Positions 58,203 to 64,000 of a stretch of DNA of 64,000 nt are shown here, in pieces; within the stretch, counting starts at the first letter, position 1, and each line of letters begins with the position of its first letter. The translations under genes were made by a program, and so were the position numbers. Source of the stretch: Sporosarcina sp. ACRSL (lineage in GTDB: Bacteria > Bacillota > Bacilli > Bacillales_A > Planococcaceae); the NCBI RefSeq assembly GCF_022346605.1, contig NZ_JAKRNT010000001.1, forward strand, positions 186,001 to 250,000. The letters are read 5' to 3'. A model generated the notes under the pieces. It saw only the letters and a program-made list of their open reading frames with translations. It did no database searches and had not been told where the DNA came from.

Positions 58203-58240
58203 AATTTAGTCTGTTGCATAGATTCTAAGAGGTCGTTCAT
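58199..58240 (-). CDS. 13-codon leader peptide coupled to the ylbJ-like gene
   Basis: ATG 58240 is preceded by AAAGGAGG at a seven-base spacing, a near-perfect ribosome site. The frame encodes MNDLLESMQQTKL and stops at TGA 58201-58199, overlapping the next ATG as ATGA. It probably loads ribosomes for the membrane protein. It contains no regulatory codon run. Confidence 0.65.
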   Translation of the reverse strand: MNDLLESMQQTKL

Positions 58241-58404
58241 TCACGTGCCTCCTTTCTGGGAATGTTGTTGCAAATCATTGTTGATATTGCTTTATTATGG
58301 ATATTTTCGGTGGTACACTATTTAACAGTTGTTCACTTTGGAATAATGCACCATTGTATTATATATGTTTCGTCTGTACAGGCTATTAATGGAGGTGTCT
58401 GGCT

Positions 58405-59451
58405 ATGAATATGAAAAAAATTGGTCTGTATGCTGTTATTTTAATTGTTGCAGTGTTTTTATTCGTATATCCTCTTGATGCATACATATCAAAACCGGGT
58501 GGGGCTTATGATTTGGCTCCAATCGTGGAAGTTGAAAATGGCGATAGAGATGATGTCGGGACCTTCAATCTAATGACAATTGCCATAGGAAAAGCCACTC
58601 CGTATTCCTATGCCGTCTCAAAATTTTCCGACCGAATGAAACTGCTCCCAATCAACAAAGTAAGAAGGGAAGGAGAAAATGATAAGGAATATAATATCCG
58701 TCAAAAAAAGCTTATGTCGGATTCCCAGTTCAATGCGATTACCGTCGCATTCAGCAAAGTCGGCATTCCAGTCGACATTACGTATGACGGGGTCTTTATC
58801 GTTTCAGTCTTAAAAGGCGGCGCGTCCGATGGAAAGCTTGAAGTAGGAGATAAAATCCGTTCCGTCAATGGGGTTCCCTTGGAAGAGATCGGGCAGTTCG
58901 CGACAATGATCTCCGGGAAGACGGAAGGCGAAAAAGTGACGGTTACCGTTGAAAGGGATGCGAAGTTTCAAGAAGTAGACATCACGTTAACTGAAATTCC
59001 GAATTCCGGCGGGCGAGTGGGCTTGGGCGTTCAATTCCAAGAAGATCGGGAACTTAGAACTAACCCGAAAGTCGATATTCATACCGCTGAAATTGGAGGA
59101 CCTTCCGCGGGGCTTATGTTCACATTAGAAATAATGAATCAATTGATGGAAGAAGATTTGACGAAAGGATATAACATTGCCGGAACCGGGGAAATGCTTG
59201 CTGATGGAACGGTCGGCCGGATAGGTGGAGCTGACTTCAAAATAATGGCGGCAGATCGAGAAGGAGTTGAAATCTTTTTCGCGCCTGACGATTACTTGTC
59301 TGAAGAAATGAGGAAAAAGAATCCGGGGATCATGACGAACTATGAAGAAGCAGTCCGGACGGCAAAAAAAATAGGCACGAAAATGAAAATCGTACCTGTA
59401 AGGACAATCGATGATGCGTTAGATTATTTAAGGGACTTGGAGGAAAAATGA
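58405..59451 (+). CDS. ylbL: PDZ/Lon-type membrane serine protease YlbL
   Basis: 348 residues: signal anchor (about 5-23), PDZ domain (about 115-195) and Lon-like S16 protease domain with catalytic Ser234 in GGPSAGL and Lys279 in GGADFK. B. subtilis YlbL, with CtpA, degrades the division inhibitor YneA after DNA damage; streptococcal SepM processes a pheromone. GGAGGTG precedes ATG. Its end overlaps the convergent tmcAL by 28 bases. Confidence 0.95.
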   Translation: MNMKKIGLYAVILIVAVFLFVYPLDAYISKPGGAYDLAPIVEVENGDRDDVGTFNLMTIAIGKATPYSYAVSKFSDRMKLLPINKVRREGENDKEYNIRQKKLMSDSQFNAITVAFSKVGIPVDITYDGVFIVSVLKGGASDGKLEVGDKIRSVNGVPLEEIGQFATMISGKTEGEKVTVTVERDAKFQEVDITLTEIPNSGGRVGLGVQFQEDRELRTNPKVDIHTAEIGGPSAGLMFTLEIMNQLMEEDLTKGYNIAGTGEMLADGTVGRIGGADFKIMAADREGVEIFFAPDDYLSEEMRKKNPGIMTNYEEAVRTAKKIGTKMKIVPVRTIDDALDYLRDLEEK

Positions 59452-60665
59452 CCTTCCATGATCGGTGAAATTTGAAAATCCAAGCCGATCTTTGTATCGC
59501 TTGTTCCGTTACCGAGGGCAAGCGCATAAATATCAGATGCTGCAATATCCATTCGTAGCGAAGGATCTTGAAATGTTGCGACTTTACTGACGAGCGGCAA
59601 GGGTAAAACCTTTTTCTGGCCATTCAAATATTGCCGACCAACGTTCGTCATTCCGAGCAGACGCAAATAAGTCGGCTTCTCCATTTCTTCACGGGCTTCT
59701 TTCGTGAAACCAGTCAATAAATGTGTAAGCATTCGTTGAAGCCGTGTCCACGTATAACGCTTGGATTTTACTGCATCCATGAATGCTTGGAATGAGCTTT
59801 GTGATTGAGCCGCACGGAAAAACAAATTTTCAAGTCCTTCCGAAACATCAGCGATGGAGCGGAGACGAGCAGGACCATCACGTAAAATGATGTAGCGCAA
59901 GAATGGATAGAAGCTGTCCCAATTGCCGAATCTTTTTCTGTCCAATTGCCATTCTAAAAGTAAATTTGTTGTCGTTTGTGGAAGAAATTCGAAAACATCG
60001 TCAAGCGTTTCTGAGCTGAAAAATGATTTTCGGATACCTGTTGCACTAGCAATTTTGGGGTGTTCCAATGTTTCATCGTGGTAGCCTGCACCCATTCGTT
60101 TGATCGTCACGGCTTCCATTGAAGACCCAATCGAACGAGCAGCTTCCATATAATGAAACCCTAAAATATTATTTGGCAATGACAAGTCGGCTACAGGAAC
60201 GTCTGTCTGTACGTCTTGAATCGTTTTGTATGCTTCATTCAATGCCATCGGATAACTCATTCCTTTTGAAACGGCATCCTTGACGGCGGTCTGGTATTTC
60301 TCGGTATGTCGATCGATGAGATGTAAGCTATTTTGAAATGGTGCTATATTCCCATCTTCGCTTCCGAAGCAGAAAGCGCTGCATCCCGCCGAATGGAGCA
60401 ACTCGATTGCCCCATGTGCAAAATCAGGAGCATTTGCCGTCGCGAAGCGATAAGGCAGCTCGAAGACAATATCGACGCCAGAAGCGAGCGCCATCTTGGT
60501 CCTCGTCCATTTATCGACAAATGCGGGTTCTCCCCTTTGAAGGAAATTGCCACTCATGACTGCGATAATAACATCCGCATTCGTAGCCAATCTTGCCTGG
60601 TGTGCATGGTAGACATGACCATTATGTAACGGATTATATTCAACGACGATTCCTGTTGCTTTCAT
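59424..60665 (-). CDS. tmcAL: tRNA(Met) cytidine acetate ligase TmcAL
   Basis: 413 residues. The nucleotidyltransferase motif EYNPLHNGH near the N-terminus and KWTRTKMAL are present. TmcAL (YlbM) uses ATP and acetate to make N4-acetylcytidine at the wobble base of elongator tRNA(Met). ATG 60665 is well spaced from AAGGGGTGG; GTG 60674 overlaps that site. Convergent with ylbL. Confidence 0.94.
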   Translation of the reverse strand: MKATGIVVEYNPLHNGHVYHAHQARLATNADVIIAVMSGNFLQRGEPAFVDKWTRTKMALASGVDIVFELPYRFATANAPDFAHGAIELLHSAGCSAFCFGSEDGNIAPFQNSLHLIDRHTEKYQTAVKDAVSKGMSYPMALNEAYKTIQDVQTDVPVADLSLPNNILGFHYMEAARSIGSSMEAVTIKRMGAGYHDETLEHPKIASATGIRKSFFSSETLDDVFEFLPQTTTNLLLEWQLDRKRFGNWDSFYPFLRYIILRDGPARLRSIADVSEGLENLFFRAAQSQSSFQAFMDAVKSKRYTWTRLQRMLTHLLTGFTKEAREEMEKPTYLRLLGMTNVGRQYLNGQKKVLPLPLVSKVATFQDPSLRMDIAASDIYALALGNGTSDTKIGLDFQISPIMEGHFSSKSLK

Positions 60666-60735
60666 TGTGTCCACCCCTTCGGTATAATCTAATTGATATT
60701 ATACGTTGCTGCGATTTAGGTGACAAGAAAATATC

Positions 60736-60764
60736 TTGACATCCCTTTTTATCCATTATATAAT
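60736..60764 (+). promoter_or_regulatory. Consensus sigma-A promoter of ylbN-rpmF
   Basis: TTGACA (60736-60741), 17-base spacer, TATAAT (60759-60764): both hexamers perfect. It lies 29 bases before ylbN. Confidence 0.88.
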
Positions 60765-60793
60765 CAACAGTGTTGTCTTGAGGTGATATAGAC

Positions 60794-61327
60794 ATGAAAT
60801 GGTCCATTCATCAACTACAGAAATACAGGCAAGGAGCATTGCCGCTTGACGAAGCGGTCAACCTTGACTCCGTCAAAAAACGGAATCCGGAAATCCGGGA
60901 TATTAAGCCTGTCCACGTAACGGGAAGCTGTATTATCGGTTCGAAAAAACTGACATGCCATTTTCACCTTGAAGGCGTAATGACATTACCTTGTTCAAGA
61001 ACTTGGGAAGACGTCGAATACCCATTTTCGGTGGAAACGGACGAGCAGTTCAGTTGGGATGAAGCCACGCTTGCTACGGATGATATGATTCACCCGGTTG
61101 TCGGGGAAATCATCGATCCGACCTCTATTTTTGAAGAGTTGGTTCTTCTAGAAGTGCCTTTGCAGGTTTTTAGCGAAAAAGCTGAAAAGATGAAAAGTGC
61201 CGAGGGGAAAGGCTGGTCTTATACAACCGACGAAGAATACGAAGAGCAGCTACGTAAAGAAAAGGAAAACAAGGTAGATCCACGATTAGCGGGATTGGCT
61301 GACTTTTTCAAAACAGACAAGGAATAG
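60794..61327 (+). CDS. ylbN: YlbN/YceD family protein (DUF177)
   Basis: 177 residues. Family core [23 protein letters not shown]177 proteins are linked to 23S rRNA accumulation in plants and bacteria and nearly always precede rpmF. Ribosome site GAGGTGAT. It ends 23 bases before rpmF and shares its promoter. Confidence 0.93.
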   Translation: MKWSIHQLQKYRQGALPLDEAVNLDSVKKRNPEIRDIKPVHVTGSCIIGSKKLTCHFHLEGVMTLPCSRTWEDVEYPFSVETDEQFSWDEATLATDDMIHPVVGEIIDPTSIFEELVLLEVPLQVFSEKAEKMKSAEGKGWSYTTDEEYEEQLRKEKENKVDPRLAGLADFFKTDKE

Positions 61328-61350
61328 GCGATTATAAGGAGGTGCCTCAA

Positions 61351-61524
61351 ATGGCAGTACCAAAAAGAAGAACTTCAAAAACAGCTAAAAGACTTCGTCG
61401 TACGCATTTCAAATTACAAGTTCCAGGTATGACAACTTGTGACAATTGCGGCGAAGTGAAACTTGCGCACCGCGTTTGCAAATCTTGCGGTCATTACAAA
61501 GGAAAAGACGTAGTAGGGGAATAA
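61351..61524 (+). CDS. rpmF: 50S ribosomal protein L32
   Basis: 57 residues starting [19 protein letters not shown]. The zinc ribbon has Cys30, Cys33, Cys43 and Cys46 (CDNC, CKSC), so this is the zinc-binding paralogue. AAGGAGGTG precedes the ATG. Confidence 0.98.
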   Translation: MAVPKRRTSKTAKRLRRTHFKLQVPGMTTCDNCGEVKLAHRVCKSCGHYKGKDVVGE

Positions 61525-61535
61525 TTCCTTTACTT

Positions 61536-61576
61536 AAAGACCACCGTGAGGCCATGGCTCCGGTGGTCTTTTTATA
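61536..61576 (+). terminator. Intrinsic terminator of ylbN-rpmF
   Basis: AAAGACCACCG (61536-61546) pairs with CGGTGGTCTTT (61561-61571), extended by GAG/CTC in the loop, then T5. Confidence 0.9.
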
Positions 61577-61577
61577 T

Positions 61578-61899
61578 ACAAAAGCGGAGGCGGCCTGCCT
61601 AGATGCGACAGGCATAAGGCGTCCATGCGAAACGGCGCTTTTTGCCGTACAGCATGGACGACTTATGACCCCGAGCATCTGGCCGCCGGAGCTAGATGAA
61701 ACAAAAGCGGAGGGCGGCGTATTGCTGCGACAGGTAATGCAAAGATGTGCTCGTAACGCTTCGCTTTTACTCGCAAACGCCGTTCTTCGTAACGGCGTTC
61801 GCTGGAGGTTTTGAACATAAAGGCGCTTTTTGCCTTTATTTCAAAACCGAAGCGTCCCGAGCAGCTGCCACCCGGAGCTGGATTGTACAAAAGCGGAGG
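61578..61899 (+). repeat. Interspersed repeat cluster with ACAAAAGCGGAGG units
   Basis: ACAAAAGCGGAGG occurs at 61578, 61701 and 61887. Each of the first two starts a unit containing TGCGACAGG and ending in CCCGAGCA..CTG...GGAGCT.GAT. Unit 2 carries an inverted copy of the 61-bp module of 46.7 kb (61741-61795: TGTGCTCG, CGCTTCGCTTTT, CGTTCTTCG). The gap 61525-61969 otherwise holds only the rpmF terminator and a ribosome site; frames crossing it are shadows. Confidence 0.75.
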
Positions 61900-61969
61900 C
61901 GACCTCCAAAAATGACGAAATATCTCGGGATCGATATCTTTTATTCAACTACCAAAAGGAGGGATTTGC

Positions 61970-62731
61970 TTGTCTTATAAAATTGAAATCAATGATGGAA
62001 TCGCTACATTCATGATCAACAGGCCTGAAATGAGAAATGCGATCAACTTCGCAGTAATGGATGGCCTTGAACAATTTTTGTCGAAAGTCGAGTCAGACGC
62101 CAACATATCATATGCAGTTGTAACAGGTTCAGGGGACCGTGCTTTTTGTTCCGGGGGCGACCTTTCTGAATTTCATGGATACCGCACAGCCGACGAAGCC
62201 TATCCCATGCTTAGCAAAATGGCTGGCTTACTGTATAGACTATCAACTTTGCCGGTGCCAGTCATTGGCCACGTAAATGGAGCAGCAGTTGGCGGAGGAT
62301 GTGAAATTGCTAGTGCATGTGATTACAGGCTTATGTCTGCAAAAGCTAAAGCAGGATTCATCCAAGGCACGCTCGCTATTACGAGTGGTTGGGGTGGAGC
62401 TTCACAACTGTTTCTCAAGATGAAGAAACACGATGAAGTATTAAAACTATTATCGGAAGCAAAAGTACATACAGCGCATCAATTGCAAACAATTGGCTGG
62501 GCGACGGAGGTTTATGAAGGAACCCCACAAGATGGTTTTGTGAACTTCATTTCCGAACTGAAAAAAATTCATCCATCCGTACACCGGGCTTATAAAAAGC
62601 TAGCAATCATGAGCTGGAAGCAATCAGGCCTCAAGGAACGGATGCTCGAAGAAGCCGCACAATGCGCAAAACTATGGGAAAGCGAAGCCCACCACGAAGC
62701 TGTGGAAAAATTCTTGACAAAAAAGCGATAA
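61970..62731 (+). CDS. Enoyl-CoA hydratase/isomerase family protein
   Basis: 253 residues of the crotonase fold. Oxyanion-hole and first catalytic region FCSGGDLSEF (about 59-68) and GAAVGGGCEIA with Glu112. At the place of the second catalytic glutamate of true hydratases (PE motif) the sequence is IQGTLA, so that Glu is replaced, probably by Gln132; SGWGG follows, as in ethylmalonyl-CoA decarboxylase-like members. A simple hydratase is therefore doubtful. TTG 61970 follows AAAAGGAGGGA. Upstream of a biotin carboxylase gene that has its own promoter. Confidence 0.82.
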   Translation: MSYKIEINDGIATFMINRPEMRNAINFAVMDGLEQFLSKVESDANISYAVVTGSGDRAFCSGGDLSEFHGYRTADEAYPMLSKMAGLLYRLSTLPVPVIGHVNGAAVGGGCEIASACDYRLMSAKAKAGFIQGTLAITSGWGGASQLFLKMKKHDEVLKLLSEAKVHTAHQLQTIGWATEVYEGTPQDGFVNFISELKKIHPSVHRAYKKLAIMSWKQSGLKERMLEEAAQCAKLWESEAHHEAVEKFLTKKR

Positions 62732-62763
62732 GGTCAGATTATGATAGGAATTCAGACAAATAG

Positions 62764-62791
62764 TTGAAAACGGTTTCATTCATCGTATAAA
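62764..62791 (+). promoter_or_regulatory. Sigma-A promoter of the biotin carboxylase gene
   Basis: TTGAAA (62764-62769), 16-base spacer, TATAAA (62786-62791), 47 bases before the start. Confidence 0.55.
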
Positions 62792-62838
62792 CTATAAATG
62801 GGGAGACGTTCAAATAATGCAGTTTAGGGGGGTTCTAT

Positions 62839-64000
62839 ATGAACAAGATCCTTATTGCGAATCGTGGGGAAATCGCATTGAGAATCATGAAGACTTGCAA
62901 ACGGCTCGGGATTCAGACTGTCGCCGTATACTCGGAAGCCGATGCGCATATGCCGTTTGTAAAATACGCGGATGAAGCGTATGAAATCGGACCGGGTCCT
63001 GTTGTGCAGTCCTATTTGAAAGCGGATACCATTATTGAGCTAGCTTTAAAAGTGGGTGCCGACGCAATTCACCCCGGTTATGGTCTATTATCTGAGAACG
63101 CAGCGTTTGCCCGCAAAGTGCGGGATGCCGGTATCACTTTTATCGGTCCCGACGCGGAAACAATCGAATTGATGGGCGATAAGATCGCTTCTAGAATGAA
63201 AATGAAAGAGGCTGGAGTACCAGTTGTTCCTGGTACTGACGAAGGGATCTCCTCAATAGAAGAAGCGATAGAGGCAGCCGGAACGATCGGATATCCAGTC
63301 ATGCTGAAAGCAAGTGCTGGGGGCGGCGGCATTGGAATGGTACGGTGTGAGGGTGAGCAAGCGCTCAGTCAACACTTTCAGTCTGTCAAAAGCCGTGCAA
63401 AAGCATATTTTGGAGATGACGTTGTATTTCTTGAGAAATTCATTGAAAATGCCCGTCATATTGAAGTACAAATTTTCGGAGACAAGAAGGGGAATATCGT
63501 CCATCTGTTTGAGCGGAACTGTTCCGTACAAAGGCGTAATCAGAAAGTGATTGAAGAATCACCATCTCCTTCCTTGAAGAAAGAAGTAGCCGAGCGTTTA
63601 TACGGGGCGGCGGTTGCTGCGGGGAAGGCCGTCAATTACCGAAATGCGGGGACTGTAGAATTCATCTTATCCGACAACGATGACTTTTATTTCCTTGAAA
63701 TGAATACCCGTCTTCAAGTGGAACATCCCGTAACCGAGGAAGTGACCGGCTTTGATCTCGTAGAATGGCAGATTGAAGTTGCACGAGGCAATGAACTACC
63801 ATTCAAAGATCAACAACTTATTAAAAGCATGGGGCATGCAATCGAATTCAGAATTTATGCAGAAGATCCTGTCACTTTCATGCCTTCGCCAGGTTTAATC
63901 CGTAAAATGGAGTGGGAAGATTTGCATGATGCTCGCATTGACTCGGGTTATAAAGAAGGCGGGAATGTCACGCCATTCTATGATCCGATGATAGCGAAAG
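62839..64000 (+). CDS. Acyl-CoA/acetyl-CoA carboxylase biotin carboxylase subunit (partial)
   Basis: The frame is open from ATG 62839 (after AGGGGGG) to the right edge: 387 residues seen. N-terminal NKILIANRGEIALRIMKT, ATP-grasp loop SAGGGGIGM, bicarbonate/biotin site EMNTRLQVEHPVTEEVTG and the start of the C-terminal carboxylase domain. It carboxylates a biotin carrier. Conserved domains match AccC; it may be the second, acyl-CoA carboxylase type rather than the fatty-acid AccC, since no accB is upstream. The end is not in the window. Confidence 0.93.
   Translation, partial: MNKILIANRGEIALRIMKTCKRLGIQTVAVYSEADAHMPFVKYADEAYEIGPGPVVQSYLKADTIIELALKVGADAIHPGYGLLSENAAFARKVRDAGITFIGPDAETIELMGDKIASRMKMKEAGVPVVPGTDEGISSIEEAIEAAGTIGYPVMLKASAGGGGIGMVRCEGEQALSQHFQSVKSRAKAYFGDDVVFLEKFIENARHIEVQIFGDKKGNIVHLFERNCSVQRRNQKVIEESPSPSLKKEVAERLYGAAVAAGKAVNYRNAGTVEFILSDNDDFYFLEMNTRLQVEHPVTEEVTGFDLVEWQIEVARGNELPFKDQQLIKSMGHAIEFRIYAEDPVTFMPSPGLIRKMEWEDLHDARIDSGYKEGGNVTPFYDPMIAK

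Noticed and set aside
61446..62015. Overlapping plus and minus frames of 60-120 codons
   Set aside because: They cover rpmF, its terminator and repeat DNA, with no ribosome sites or protein-like composition.

Overview
The window is a stretch of chromosome from a low-GC, endospore-forming Bacillales bacterium, most likely a Planococcaceae member close to Sporosarcina. The basis is gene order: ktrC-rnjA-rpoY-def-ykyA-pdhABCD, yktA-yktB-ykzI-yktC, ylaF-typA-ylaH-ylaI, ylaN-ftsW-pycA-ctaABCDEFG and ylbC-ylbF-ylbG-rsmD-coaD-ylbL-ylbM-ylbN-rpmF follow the Bacillus subtilis order. B. subtilis genes such as ylaJ-M, ylbA, ylbB, ylbD, ylbE and ylbK are missing or replaced. No rRNA, tRNA, prophage, intact insertion sequence or CRISPR array was seen.

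Layout. (1) 1-7875: a tightly packed plus-strand cluster of a coiled-coil membrane protein with an extreme Gly-Gln/Gly-Glu repeat, a MoxR AAA+ ATPase, a DUF58 protein and two large membrane von Willebrand A proteins. (2) 7916-15206, mostly minus strand: an MFS exporter, a spermidine/putrescine ABC operon (regulator-potABCD) and a CorA-like protein. (3) 15368-25288: thioredoxin-like YkuV, KtrC, RNase J1 with RNA polymerase epsilon, a tiny unannotated gene, peptide deformylase, lipoprotein YkyA and the pyruvate dehydrogenase operon. (4) 25289-26235: a gene-poor strip with two long palindromic repeats and a probable transposase remnant. (5) 26236-35354: a deacetylase lipoprotein, a nitronate monooxygenase-like enzyme, yktA to yktC, typA, small yla genes, ylaN and ftsW. 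(6) 35371-46610: pyruvate carboxylase, heme A synthesis and the complete caa3 cytochrome oxidase locus. (7) 46611-47058: a composite repeat region. (8) 47059-61524: the ylb region with a divergent pair encoding a kinase-only aspartokinase homologue and a MurE-type ligase. (9) 61525-64000: another repeat patch, an enoyl-CoA hydratase-family gene and the start of a biotin carboxylase gene that runs off the window.

Together the genes cover core energy metabolism (pyruvate to acetyl-CoA or oxaloacetate, heme A, terminal oxidase), translation, RNA decay, cell division and cofactor synthesis. Coding density is high and many genes overlap or are translationally coupled. Starts were chosen by ribosome binding site; GTG, TTG and one probable CTG start are common.

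The less ordinary content is (a) a 25-codon basic peptide gene with a consensus promoter and its own terminator between def and rpoY; (b) a 13-codon leader peptide coupled by ATGA to a YlbJ-like membrane protein; (c) the aspartokinase/MurE pair, which may supply diaminopimelate to spore cortex in a lysine-type organism (a hypothesis); (d) interspersed repeats sharing modules between 46.7 kb and 61.7 kb; and (e) an intrinsic terminator embedded antisense in the 3' end of a convergent gene.
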